DNA of 64,000 nucleotides, taken from contig NC_079876.1 of NCBI RefSeq assembly GCF_029227915.1, positions 33,587,828 through 33,651,827 of the forward strand. Direction: 5' to 3'. The number at the start of each line of letters is the position of its first letter. The first letter of the stretch is position 1. Positions 1-11,781 of this stretch are shown piece after piece. The stretch comes from Hydractinia symbiolongicarpus. Taxonomy: Eukaryota > Cnidaria > Hydrozoa > Anthoathecata > Hydractiniidae. The notes under the pieces were generated by a model. It had not been told where the DNA came from. It saw nothing but the letters and a program-made list of their open reading frames with translations, and did no database searches. The position numbers and the translations under genes were made by a program.

Positions 1-1040
1 GTCTTACTAATCTAAATTTTTAAATAAAGCGTTACCACAGCGTCCCGTGTAATCGCTGAGTTCCGGCAAGTATGTCAAATTAAGAAGAATGTTATTTCTT
101 GGTGTCCAAAATCAGTTCAATTAAGTCCAACAGTCAATCGTTTCCCTGTTAAAAGCGATGCAACCTAGTAATATCAGAAAAATATCGTTAAATACATGTT
201 GGTACAAGTATGTGACCCAACTGTTGTAACTCAAACGCATTGAACGCGTTAGAAAGTCAATGAATTGTAGTTTTTTAAACTATTTCTTCAGCGCGCGATA
301 ACGGCGAGGATTGGTTGCACGGTAAAGAATGACTTATTTATCTAAATTTTTAAATGAAGCGCTACCACAGCGCCCAGTGTAAACGCTGAGTTCCGGAAAT
401 CATGTCAAATTAAGATGAATGTTATTTCTTGGAGTCCAATTGTCTCATTTATCACATTTATAAGGTCACAGCCCAAAATCAGTTGATTAAAGTCCCACAG
501 TCAATCGTTTCACTGTTAAAAGTGATACAACCTAGTAATACCGGAAATATATCACGAAATATATGTTGGTACGAATATGTGACTCAGCTGTTGTAACTCA
601 AACGGATTGATACTGTTAGAAAGTCAATGAAATGTAGTTTTTGAAACTGTCTCTGTTTCTTCAGCGCGGCATAACGGCTAGGATTTCAAAATGAAGCGCT
701 ACCACATCGCCCAGTGTAATGGCTGAGTTCCGGCAACCATGTCAAATTAACATGAATGTTATTTCTTGGAGGCGAATTGTCTCATTTATCACATTTCTCA
801 GGTCACAGTCCAAAGTTAGTTCAATCAAGTCCCACAGTCAACCGTTTCATTGTTAAAAGCGATGCAATCTAGTAATATCAGAAAAATATCGCTAAATACA
901 TGTTGGTACGAACATATGACGCAACCGTTGTAACTCAAACGAACTGACACCGTTAGAAATTCAATGAAATGTATTTTTTGAAACTGTCTCTATTTCTTCG
1001 GCGCGTTCTAACGGCTTCGATTGGTCTCACAGTACAAAAT
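1..1040. repeat. Three-monomer HOR, 1040 bp, copy 1
   Basis: This unit starts at GTCTTACTAA and contains monomers with anchor intervals of 330, 337 and 373 bp. The 330-bp monomer lacks 37 bp between two AGTCCA hexamers and another ~6 bp before TATTTCTTC. The 337-bp monomer lacks 36 bp, joining GGATT directly to TCAAAATGAAG. The window opens inside a monomer, so the array continues to the left. Anchors end at 60, 390, 727 and, in the next copy, 1100. Confidence 0.9.
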
Positions 1041-2080
1041 GTCTTACTAATCTAAATTTTTAAATAAAGCGTTACCACAGCGTCCAGTGTAATCGCTGAG
1101 TTCCGGCAAGCATGTCAAATTAAGAAGAATGTTATTTCTTGGAGTCCAAAGTCAGATCAATTAAGTCCAACAGTCAATCGTTTCCCTGTTAAAAGCGATG
1201 CAACCTAGTAATATCAGAAAAATATCGTTAAATACATGTTGGTACAAATATGTGACCCAACCGTTGTAATTCAAACGCATTGAACGCGTTAGAAAGTCAA
1301 TGAATTGTAGTTTTTTAAACTATTTCTTCAGCGCGCGATAACGGCGAGGATTGGTTGCACGGTAAAGAATGACTTATTTATCTAAATTTTTAAATGAAGC
1401 GCTACCACAGCGCCCAGTGTAATCGCTGAGTTCCGGAAATCATGTCAAATTAAGATGAATGTTATTTCTTGGAGTCCAATTGTCTCATTTATCACATTTA
1501 TAAGGTCACAGCCCAAAATCAGTTGATTAAAGTCCCACAGTCAATCGTTTCACTGTTAAAAGTGATACAACCTAGTAATACCGGAAATATATCACGAAAT
1601 ATATGTTGGTACGAATATGTGACTCAGCTGTTGTAACTCAAACGGATTGATACTGTTAGAAAGTCAATGAAATGTAGTTTTTGAAACTGTCTCTGTTTCT
1701 TCAGCGCGGCATAACGGCTAGGATTTCAAAATGAAGCGCTACCACATCGCCCAGTGTAATGGCTGAGTTCCGGCAATCATGTCAAATTAACATGAATGTT
1801 ATTTCTTGGAGGCGAATTGTCTCATTTATCACATTTCTCAGGTCACAGTCCAAAGTTAGTTCAATCAAGTCCCACAGTCAATCGTTTCATTGTTAAAAGC
1901 GATGCAATCTAGTAATATCAGAAAAATATCGCTAAATACATGTTGGTACGAACATATGACCCAACCGTTGTAACTCAAACGAACTGACACCGTTAGAAAT
2001 TCAATGAAATGTATTTTTTGAAACTGTCGCTATTTCTTCAGCGCTCGATAAGGGCTAGGATTGGTCCCACGGTAAAGAAT
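1041..2080. repeat. Three-monomer HOR, 1040 bp, copy 2
   Basis: This copy has the same start word (GTCTTACTAA) and the same 330/337/373 interval series as the unit at 1-1040, with only scattered base differences (for example CGTCCCGTGT there against CGTCCAGTGT here). Similarity to copy 1 fades after about 2025, where the GC-rich spot changes from CGGCGCGTTC to CAGCGCTCGA. Anchors end at 1100, 1430, 1767 and 2140. Confidence 0.88.
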
Positions 2081-2518
2081 GACTTATTCATCTAAATTTT
2101 TAAATGAAGCGCTACCACAGCGCCCAGTGTAATCGCTGAGTTGCGGCAATCATGTCAAATTAAGAAGAATGTTATTTCCTGGAGCCCAAAATCAGTTCAA
2201 TTAAGTCCCACAGTCAATCGTTTCCCTGTTAAAAGCGATGCAACCTAGTAATATCAGAAAAATATCGTTAAATACATGTTGGTACGAATATGTGACCCTA
2301 CCGTTGTATCTGAAGCGTATTGATACCTTTAGAAAGTCAACGAAATGTAGTTTTTAAAACTGTCGCTATTTCTTCAGCGCGCGATAACGGCTACGATTGG
2401 TCCCACAGTAAAAAATGACTTATTTATCTAAATTTTTAAATGAAGCGCTACCACAGCGCCCAGTGTAATCGCTGAGTTCCGGAAATCATGTCAAATTAAG
2501 ATGAATGTTATTTCTTGG

Positions 2519-2604
2519 AGTCCAATTGTCTCCTTTATCACATTTATCAGGTCATTTTTGAAGTCCAATTGTCTCACTTATAACATTTTTAAGGTCACAG
2601 TCCA
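2519..2604. repeat. 43-bp internal tandem duplication within a monomer (first of 11)
   Basis: The hexamer AGTCCA followed by ATTGTCTC occurs at 2519 and again at 2562, so a 43-bp stretch (AGTCCA... GGTC plus ATTTTTGA) is followed by a second, diverged copy (in most other members AGTCCAATTCTCTCAC). This explains the 415-417 bp monomers and, with a 36-bp deletion, the 380-bp ones. The same arrangement has its first hexamer at 4382, 7702, 9200, 10699, 12197, 13695, 15194, 17402, 18886 and 23356. I saw none to the right of 23.4 kb. The eight bases ATTTTTGA have no counterpart at this place in ordinary monomers. Confidence 0.85.
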
Positions 2605-2740
2605 AAATCAGTTCAATTAAGTCCCACAGTCAATCGTTTCACTGTTAAAAGCGATGCAACGTGGTAATATGAGAAAAATATCGCTAAATATATGTTGGCA
2701 CGAATATGTGACGCAACCGTTGTATCTGAAGCGGATTGAT

Positions 2741-3550
2741 ACTGTTAGAAAGTCAGTGAAATGTAGTTTTTGAAGCTGTCTCTATTTCTTCGGCGCGTCC
2801 TAACGGCTTCGATTGGTCTCACAGTAAAAAGTGACTTATTCATCTAAATTTTTAAATGACGCGCTACCACAGCGCCTAGTGTAATCGCTGAGTTCCGTAA
2901 ATCATGTCAAATTAAGATGAATGTTATTTCTGGGAGGCCAATTGTCTCATTTATCACATTTATCAGGTCAGGGTCCAAAGTTAGGTCAATTAAGTCCCAC
3001 AGTCAATCGTTTCATTGTTAAAAGCGATGCAACCTGGTAATAACGGAAAATATCGCTAAATACATGTTTGTGCGAACATGTGACACAAACGTTGTAACTC
3101 AAACGGACTGATACTGTTAGAAAGTCAGTGAAATGTAGTTTTTGAAGCTGTCTCTATTTCTTCGGCGCGTCCTAACGGCTTCGATTGGTCTCACAGTACA
3201 AAATGTCTTACTAATCTAAATTTTTAAATAAAGCGTTACCACAGCGTCCCGTGTAATCGCTGAGTTCCGGCAAGTATGTCAAATTAAGAAGAATGTTATT
3301 TCTTGGTGTCCAAAATCAGTTCAATTAAGTCCAACAGTCAATCGTTTCCTTGTTAAAAGCGATGCAACCTAGTAATATCAGAAAAATATCGTTAAATACA
3401 TGTTGGTACAAGTATGTGACCCAACTGTTGTAACTCAAACGCATTGAACCCGTTAGAAAGTCAATGAATTGTAGTTTTTTAAACTATTTCTTCAGCGCGC
3501 GATAACGGCGAGGATTGGTTGCACGGTAAAGAATGACTTATTTATCTAAA
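2741..3550. repeat. ~810-bp segment, copy 1 of a 2610-bp-spaced duplication
   Basis: The run from ACTGTTAGAAAGTCAGTG through the monomer carrying the rare CCGTAAATCATG and TTTCTGGGAGGCC words recurs at 5351-6160 at a constant offset of 2610 bp (seven anchor intervals). Similarity ends near 3550, where this copy reads CTAAACTCTTAAATG and the other reads CTAAATTTTTAAATG. Confidence 0.8.
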
Positions 3551-5350
3551 CTCTTAAATGAAGCGCTACCACATCGCCCAGTGTAATCGCTGAGTTCCGC
3601 CAATCATGTCAAATTAAGATGAATGTTATTTCTTGGAGTCCAATTGTCTCTCTTTCACATTTATAAGGTCACAGCCCAAAATCAGTTCAATTAAATCCCA
3701 CAGTCAATAGTTTCACTGTTAAAAGCGATATAACCTAGTAACACCGGAAAGATATCACGAAATAGATGTTGGTACGAATATGTGACTCAACCGTTGTAAC
3801 TCAAACGGATTGAGACTGTTAGAAAGTCAATAAAACGCAGTTTTTGAAACTGTTTCTGTTTCTTCAGCGCACGATAACGGTAAGGATTGGTCCCACATTA
3901 AAAAAAAACTTATTTATCTAAGTTTTTAAATGAAGCGCTACCACAGCGCCCAGTGTAATCGCTGAGTTCCGGCAATAATGTCAAATTAAAAAGAATGTTA
4001 CTTCTTGGAATCCTATTGTCCCCTTTATCACATTTATCAGGTCGCAGTCCAAAGTTAATTCAATTAAGTCCCACAGTCAATCGTTTCCTTGTTAAAAGCG
4101 ATGCAACCTAGTAATACCAGGAAAATATCGCTAAATACATGTTGGTACGAATATGTCACCCAACCGTTGTAACTCAAACGGACTGACACCGTTAGAAAGT
4201 CAATCAAATATACTTTTTGAAACTGTTGCTAATTCTTCAGCGCGCGATAACGGCTAGGATTGGTCCCACAGTAAAAAATGACTTATTAATAAAAACTTTT
4301 AAATGAAGCGCTACCACAGCGTCCAGTGTAATCGCTGAGTTCCGGCAATCACGTCAAATTAAGAAGAATGTTATTTCCTGGAGTCCAATTGTCTCCTTTA
4401 TCACATTTATCAGGTCATTTTTGAAGTCCAATTCTCTCACTTATAACATTTATAATGTCACAGTACAAAATCAGTTCAATTAAGTCCCACAGTCAATCGT
4501 TTCATTGTTAAAAGCGATGCAACCTAGTAATAACAGAAAAATATCGCTAAGTACATGTTGGTACGAATATGTGACTCAACCGTTGTAACTCAAACGGATT
4601 GATACTGTTAGAAAGTCAATGAAACGTAGTTTTTGAAACTGTCTCTATTTCTTCAGCGCGCGCTAACGGCTAGGACTGGTCCCACCGCTAAAAAGTGACT
4701 TTTTTATCCTAATTTTTAAATGAAGCGCTACCAAAGCGCCCAGTGTAATCGCTGAGTTGCGGCAATCATGTCAAATTAAGAAGAATGTTATTTCTTGGAG
4801 GCCAATTGTCTCATTTATCACATTCATCAGGTCAAAGTCCAAAGTTAGTTCAATTAATTCCCACATTCAATCGTTTCACAGTTAAAAGCGATGCAACCTA
4901 GTAATAACAGATAAATATCGCTAAATACATGTTGGTACGAATATGTGACCCAACCGTTGTAACTCAAACGGGCTGACATCGATAGAAAGTCCGTGAAAAG
5001 TAGTATTTAAAACTGTCTCTATTTCTTCAGCGCGCGCTAACGGCTAGGACTGGTCCCACTGCTAAAAAGTGACTTTTTTATCCTAATTTTTAAATGAAGC
5101 GCTACCAAAGCGCCCAGTGTAATCGCTGAGTTGCGGCAATCATGTCAAATTAAGAAGAATGTTATTTCTTGGAGTCCATGTGTCTCACTTTCACATTTAT
5201 AAGGTCACAGCCCAAAATCAGTTCAATTAAGTCCCACAGTCAATAGTTTCACTGTTAAAAGCGATATAACCTAGTAATACCGGAAAGATATCACGAAATA
5301 GATGTTGGTACGAATATGTGACTCAACCGTTGTAACTCAAACGGATTGAG

Positions 5351-6160
5351 ACTGTTAGAAAGTCAGTGAAATGTAGTTTTTGAAGCTGTCTCTATTTCTT
5401 CGGCGCGTCCTAACGGCTTCGATTGGTCTTACAGTAAAAAGTGACTTATTCATCTAAATTTTTAAATGAAGCGCTACCACAGCGCCCAGTGTAATCGCTG
5501 AGTTCCGTAAATCATGTCAAATTAAGATGAATGTTATTTCTGGGAGGCCAATTGTCTCATTTATCACATTTATCAGGTCAGGGTCCAAAGTTAGGTCAAT
5601 TAAGTCCCACAGTCAATCGTTTCATTGTTAAAAGCGATGCAACCTGGTAATAACGGAAAATATCGCTAAATACATGTTTGTGCGAACATGTGACACAAAC
5701 GTTGTAACTCAAACGGACTGATACTGTTAGAAAGTCAGTGAAATGTAGTTTTTGAAGCTGTCTCTATTTCTTCGGCGCGTCCTAACGGCTTCGATTGGTC
5801 TCACAGTACAAAATGTCTTACTAATCTAAATTTTTAAATAAAGCGTTACCACAGCGTCCCGTGTAATCGCTGAGTTCCGTCAAGTATGTCAAATTAAGAA
5901 GAATGTTATTTCTTGGTGTCCAAAATCAGTTCAATTAAGTCCAACAGTCAATCGTTTCCCTGTTAAAAGCGATGCAACCTAGTAATATCAGAAAAATATC
6001 GTTAAATACATGTTGGTACAAGTATGTGACCCAACCGTTGTAACTCAAACGCATTGAACCCGTTAGAAAGTCAATGAATTGTAGTTTTTTAAACTATTTC
6101 TTCAGCGCGCGATAACGGCGAGGATTGGTTGCACGGTAAAGAATGACTTATTTATCTAAA
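5351..6160. repeat. ~810-bp segment, copy 2 of a 2610-bp-spaced duplication
   Basis: This is the counterpart of 2741-3550, sharing the private words CCGTAAATCATG, TTTCTGGGAGGCC and ACATGTTTGTGCGAAC. Its right part runs into the displaced 1040-bp HOR unit that starts at 5815, so the two duplications overlap. Confidence 0.8.
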
Positions 6161-6760
6161 TTTTTAAATGAAGCGCTACCACAGCGCCCAGTGTAATCGC
6201 TGAGTTCCGGAAATCATGTCAAATTAAGATGAATATTATTTCTTGGAGTCCAATTGTCTCATTTATCACATTTATAAGGTCACAGCCAATAATCAGTTCA
6301 ATAAAGTCCCACAGTCAATCTTTTCACTGTTAAAAGCGATACAACCTAGTAATACCGGAAAGATATCACGAAATACATGTTGGTACGAATATGTGACGCA
6401 ACCGTTGTTTCTCAAACGGATTGATACTGTTAGAAAGTCAATGAAATGTAGTTTTGGAAACTGTCTCTGTTTCTTCAGCGCGGCATAACGGCTAGGATTT
6501 CAAAATGAAGCGCTACCACATCGCCCAGTGTAATCGCTGAGTTCCGGCAATCATGTCAAATTAAGATGAATGTTATTTCTTGGAGGCCAATTGTCTCATT
6601 TATCACATTTATCAGGTCACAGCCCAAAATCAGTTCAATAAAGTCCCACAGTCAATCGTTTCACTGTTAAAAGCGATACAACCTAGTAATACCGGAAAGA
6701 TATCACGAAATACATGTTGGTACGAATATGTGACTCAACCGTTGTTTCTCAAACGGATTG
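5815..6760. repeat. Displaced copy of the 1040-bp three-monomer HOR
   Basis: The unit starts at the same GTCTTACTAA word as the copies at 1 and 1041 and shows the same 330, 337, 373 interval series (anchors ending 5874, 6204, 6541, 6914). It lies about 3.7 kb from its nearest tandem relative, and its right part has been taken into the 4495-bp HOR that begins at 6281. Confidence 0.75.
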
Positions 6761-7286
6761 ATATCTTTAGAAAGTCAATGAAATGTAGTTTTTAAAACTG
6801 TCGCTATTTCTTCAGCGCGCGATAACGGCTGCGATTGGTCCCACAGTAAAGAATGACTTGTTTATCTAAAGTTTTAGATGAAGCGCTCCCACAGCGCCGA
6901 GTGTAATCGCTGAGTTCCGGCAATCATGTTAAATTAAGAAGAATGTTCTTTCTTGGAGTCCAATTGTCTCATTTATCACATTTATCAGGTCAGGGTCCAA
7001 AGATAGGTCAATTAAGTCCCACAGTCAATCGTTTCATTGTTAAAAGCGATGCAACCTGGTAATAACGGAAAATATCGCTAAATACATGTTTGTACGAATA
7101 TGTGACACTAACATTGTAACTCAAACGGACTGATACTGTTGGAAAGTCAGTGAAATTTAGTTTTTGAAGCTGTCTCTATTTCTTCGGCGCGTCCAAACGG
7201 CTTCGATTGGTCTCACAGTACAAAATGTCTTACTAATCTAAATTTTTAAATAAAGCGCTACCACAGCGCCCAGTGTAATCGCTGAG

Positions 7287-8784
7287 TTCCGGCAATAATG
7301 TCAAATTAAAATGAATGTTACTTATTGGAATCCTATTGTCTCCTTTATCACATTTATCAGGTCGCAGTGCAAAGTTAATTCAATTAAGTCCCACAGTCAA
7401 TCGTTTCCTTGTTAAAAGCGATGCAACCTAGTAATACCAGGAAAATATCGCTAAAGACATGTTGGTACGAATATGTCACCAAACCGTTGTAACTCAAACG
7501 GACTGACACCGTTAGAAAGTCAATCAAATATACTTTTTGAAACTGTCGCTAATTCTTCAGCGCGCGATAACAGCTAGGATTGGTCCCACAGTAAAAAATG
7601 ACTTATTAATAAAAACTTTTAAATAAAGCGCTACCACAGCGTCCAGTGTAATCGCTGAGTTCCGGCAATCACGTCAAATTAAGAAGAATGTTATTTCTTG
7701 GAGTCCAATTGTCTCTTTTATCACATTTATCAGGTCATTTTTGAAGTCCAGTTCTCTCACTTATAACATTTATAATGTCACAGTCCAAAATCAGTTCAAT
7801 TAAGTCCCACAGTCAATCGTTTCATTGTTAAAAGCGATGCAACCTAGTAATAACAGAAAAATATCGCTAAGTACATGTTGGTACGAATATGTGACTCAAC
7901 CGTTGTAACACAAACGGATTGTTACTGTTAGAAAATCAATGAAACGTAGTTTTTGAAACTGTCTCTGTTTCTTCAGCGCGGCATAACGGCTAGGATTTTA
8001 AAATGAAGCGCTACCACAACGCCCAGTGTAATCGCTGAGTTCCGGCAATCATGTCAAATTAAGATAAATGTTATTTCTTGGAGGCCAATTGTCTCATTTA
8101 TTACATTCATCAGGTCACAGTCCAAAGTTAGTTCAATTAATTCCCACATTCAATCGTTTCACAGTTAAAAGCGATGCAACCTAGTAATAACAGATAAATA
8201 TCGCTAAATACATGTTGGTACGAATATGTGACCCAACCGTTGTAACTCAAACGGACTGACATCAATAGAAAGTCCGTGAAAAGTAGTATTTAAAACTGTC
8301 TCTATTTCTTCAGCGCGCGCTAACGGCTAGGACTGGTCCCACTGCTAAAAAGTGACTTTTTTATCCTAATTTTTAAATGAAGCGCTACCAAAGCGCCCAG
8401 TGTAATCGCTGAGTTGCGGCAATCATGTCAAATTAAGAAGAATGTTATTTCTTGGAGTCCAATTGTCTCTCTTTCACATTTATAAGGTCACAGCCAAAAA
8501 TCAGTTCAATTAAATCCCACAGTCAATAGTTTCACTGTTAAAAGCGATATAACCTAGTAACACCGGAAAGATATCACGAAATAGATGTTGGTACGAATAT
8601 GTGACTCAACCGTTGTAACTCAAACGGATTGAGACTGTTAGAAAGTCAATAAAACGTAGTTTTGAAACTGTTTCTGTTTCTTCAGCGCACGATAACGGTA
8701 AGGATTGGTCCCACATTAAAAAAAAACTTATTTATCTAAGTTTTTAAATGAAGCGCTACCACAGCGCCCAGTGTAATCGCTGAG
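7287..8784. repeat. Four-monomer subunit (1498 bp) of the 4495-bp HOR
   Basis: Intervals are 373, 380, 374 and 371 bp. Monomer 2 carries both the 43-bp duplication (first hexamer at 7702) and the 36-bp deletion (GGATTTTAAAATGAAG), which together give 380 bp. Monomer 3 has ATCCTAATTTTTAAATG and GCTGAGTTGCGG. Equivalent subunits are 8785-10283, 10284-11781 (chimeric), 11782-13279, 13280-14778 and 14779-16277. Confidence 0.85.
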
Positions 8785-10283
8785 TTCCGGCAATAATGTC
8801 AAATTAAAAAGAATGTTACTTCTTGGAATCCTATTGTCTCCTTTATCACATTTATCAGGTCGCAGTCCAAAGTTAATTCAATTAAGTCCCACAGTCAATC
8901 GTTTCCTTGTTAAAAGCGATGCAACCTAGTAATACCAGGAAAATATCGCTAAATACATGTTGGTACGAATATGTCACCCAACCGTTGTAACTCAAACGGA
9001 CTGACACCGTTAGAAAGTCAATCAAATATACTTTTTGAAACTGTTGCTAATTCTTCAGCGCGCGATAACGGCTAGGATTGGTCCCACAGTAAAAAATGAC
9101 TTATTAATAAAAACTTTTAAATGAAGCGCTACCACAGCGTCCAGTGTAATCGCTGAGTTCCGGCAATCACGTCAAATTAAGAAGAATGTTATTTCCTGGA
9201 GTCCAATTGTCTCCTTTATCACATTTATCAGGTCATTTTTGAAGTCCAATTCTCTCACTTATAACATTTATAATGTCACAGTACAAAATCAGTTCAATTA
9301 AGTCCCACAGTCAATCGTTTCATTGTTAAAAGCGATGCAACCTAGTAATAACAGAAAAATATCGCTAAGTACATGTTGGTACGAATATGTGACTCAACCG
9401 TTGTAACTCAAACGGATTGATACTGTTAGAAAGTCAATGAAACGTAGTTTTTGAAACTGTCTCTGTTTCTTCAGCGCGGCATAACGGCTAGGATTTTAAA
9501 ATGAAGCGCTACCACAACGACCAGTGTAATCGCTGAGTTCCGGCAATCATGTCAAATTAAGATAAATGTTATTTCTTGGAGGCCAATTGTCTCATTTATC
9601 ACATTCATCAGGTCACAGTCCAAAGTTAGTTCAATTAATTCCCACATTCAATCGTTTCACAGTTAAAAGCGATGCAACCTAGTAATAACAGATAAATATC
9701 GCTAAATACATGTTGGTACGAATATGTGACCCAACCGTTGTAACTCAAACGGACTGACATCGATAGAAAGTCCGTGAAAAGTAGTATTTAAAACTGTCTC
9801 TATTTCTTCAGCGCGCGCTAACGGCTAGGACTGGTCCCACTGCTAAAAAGTGACTTTTTTATCCTAATTTTTAAATGAAGCGCTACCAAAGCGCCCAGTG
9901 TAATCGCTGAGTTGCGGCAATCATGTCAAATTAAGAAGAATGTTATTTCTTGGAGTCCATGTGTCTCACTTTCACATTTATAAGGTCACAGCCCAAAATC
10001 AGTTCAATTAAGTCCCACAGTCAATAGTTTCACTGTTAAAAGCGATATAACCTAGTAATACCGGAAAGATATCACGAAATAGATGTTGGTACGAATATGT
10101 GACTCAACCGTTGTAACTCAAACGGATTGAGACTGTTAGAAAGTCAATAAAACGTAGTTTTTGAAACTGTTTCTGTTTCTTCAGCGCACGATAACGGTTA
10201 GGATTGGTCCCAGAGTAAAAAAAAACTTATTTATCTAAGTTTTTAAATGAAGCGCTACCACAGCGCCCAGTGTAATCGCTGAG
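8785..10283. repeat. Four-monomer subunit (1499 bp)
   Basis: Intervals are 373, 380, 374 and 372 bp, with the same monomer types in the same order as 7287-8784. It differs slightly, for example GAGTCCATGTGTCTCAC in monomer 4 where the first subunit reads GAGTCCAATTGTCTCTC. Confidence 0.83.
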
Positions 10284-11781
10284 TTCCGGCAATAATGTCA
10301 AATTAAAAAGAATGTTACTTCTTGGAATCCTATTGTCTCCTTTTTCACATTTATCAGGTCGCAGTCCAAAGTTAATTCAATTAAGTCCCACAGTCAATCG
10401 TTTTCTTGTTAAAAGCGATGCAACCTAGTAATACCAGGAAAATATCGCTAAATACATGTTGGTACGAATATGTCACCCAACCGTTGTAACTCAAACGGAC
10501 TGACACCGTTAGAAAGTCAATCAAATATATTTTTTGAAACTGTCGCTAATTCTTCAGCGCGCGATAACGGCTAGGATTGGTCCCACAGTAAAAAATGACT
10601 TATTAATAAAAACTTTTAAATGAAGCGCTACCACAGCGTCCAGTGTAATCGCTGAGTTCCGGCAATCACGTCAAATTAAGAAGAATGTTATTTCCTGGAG
10701 TCCAATTGTCTCCTTTATCACATTTATCAGGTCATTTTTGAAGTCCAATTCTCTCACTTATAACATTTATAATGTCACAGCCAATAATCAGTTCAATAAA
10801 GTCCCACAGTCAATCTTTTCACTGTTAAAAGCGATACAACCTAGTAATACCGGAAAGATATCACGAAATACATGTTGGTACGAATATGTGACGCAACCGT
10901 TGTTTCTCAAACGGATTGATACTGTTAGAAAGTCAATGAAATGTAGTTTTGGAAACTGTCTCTGTTTCTTCAGCGCGGCATAACGGCTAGGATTTCAAAA
11001 TGAAGCGCTACCACATCGCCCAGTGTAATCGCTGAGTTCCGGCAATCATGTCAAATTAAGATGAATGTTATTTCTTGGAGGCCAATTGTCTCATTTATCA
11101 CATTTATCAGGTCACAGCCCAAAATCAGTTCAATAAAGTCCCACAGTCAATCGTTTCACTGTTAAAAGCGATACAACCTAGTAATACCGGAAAGATATCA
11201 CGAAATACATGTTGGTACGAATATGTGACTCAACGGTTGTTTCTCAAACGGATTGATATCTTTAGAAAGTCAATGAAATGTAGTTTTTAAAACAGTCGCT
11301 ATTTCTTCAGCGCGCGATAACGGCTGCGATTGGTCCCACAGTAAAGAATGACTTGTTTATCTAAAGTTTTAGATGAAGCGCTCCCACAGCGCCGAGTGTA
11401 ATCGCTGAGTTCCGGCAATCATGTTAAATTAAGAAGAATGTTCTTTCTTGGAGTCCAATTGTCTCATTTATCACATTTATCAGGTCAGGGTCCAAAGATA
11501 GGTCAATTAAGTCCCACAGTCAATCGTTTCATTGTTAAAAGCGATGCAACCTGGTAATAACGGAAAATATCGCTAAATACATGTTTGTACGAATATGTGA
11601 CACTAACATTGTAACTCAAACGGACTGATACTGTTGGAAAGTCAGTGAAATTTAGTTTTTGAAGCTGTCTCTATTTCTTCGGCGCGTCCAAACGGCTTCG
11701 ATTGGTCTCACAGTACAAAATGTCTTACTAATCTAAATTTTTAAATAAAGCGCTACCACAGCGCCCAGTGTAATCGCTGAG
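10284..11781. repeat. Chimeric four-monomer subunit spanning the 12-mer junction
   Basis: Intervals are 373, 380, 373 and 372 bp. The first part is ordinary subunit sequence. From 10776 it switches to the CCAATAATCAG monomer type, followed by a monomer with GAACATG-like relatives (ATGTTTGTACGAATATG) and the GGCTTCGATTGG spot. This switch is the boundary between the two 4495-bp copies, so the twelve-monomer unit exists because of one exchange inside a run of four-monomer units. Confidence 0.8.

Larger units (their letters stand above)
2081..6280. repeat. Mosaic zone between the 1040-bp and 4495-bp HORs
   Basis: Anchors end at 2140, 2476, 2892, 3264, 3594, 3966, 4339, 4756, 5130, 5502, 5874 and 6204. 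Lengths include 330 and 336 (37-bp deletion), 372-374 (full) and 416/417 (43-bp internal duplication). The zone is a patchwork. About 2741-3550 recurs at 5351-6160; the segment from ~3600 to 5130 resembles the four-monomer subunits of the next zone (offset about 4.8 kb); and a displaced 1040-bp unit begins at 5815. I see no gene in it. Confidence 0.85.
6281..10775. repeat. Twelve-monomer HOR, 4495 bp, copy 1
   Basis: Every anchor from 6914 to 10283 reappears 4495 bp later. The copy begins in mid-monomer, 77 bp after an anchor, where GTCACAG is followed by the diagnostic CCAATAATCAGTTC. It contains twelve monomers and is nested: anchor series 7286-8784, 8784-10283 and 10283-11781 are three four-monomer subunits of about 1498 bp, the third of which is chimeric. 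The 373/380/374/371-372 length series recurs in each subunit. Its longest open frames (81 and 71 codons, TTG start) are chance openings of the monomer. Confidence 0.9.

Noticed and set aside
3170-3195. RNA polymerase III B-box-like GGCTTCGATTGG in one monomer class
   Set aside because: About three mismatches to the usual box, no convincing A box at the right distance and no tRNA-like fold, so not annotated as a promoter or SINE.
2741-6160. A true 2610-bp higher-order unit
   Set aside because: Only about 810 bp is shared at this offset and the rest differs, so I call a spaced duplication and not an HOR.
6243-11290. Open frames of 81 and 71 codons at 6243, 6580, 10738 and 11075
   Set aside because: TTG starts, inside monomers, and the frame is closed in most sister monomers. 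Because 373 is not divisible by three, the frame does not continue through the array.
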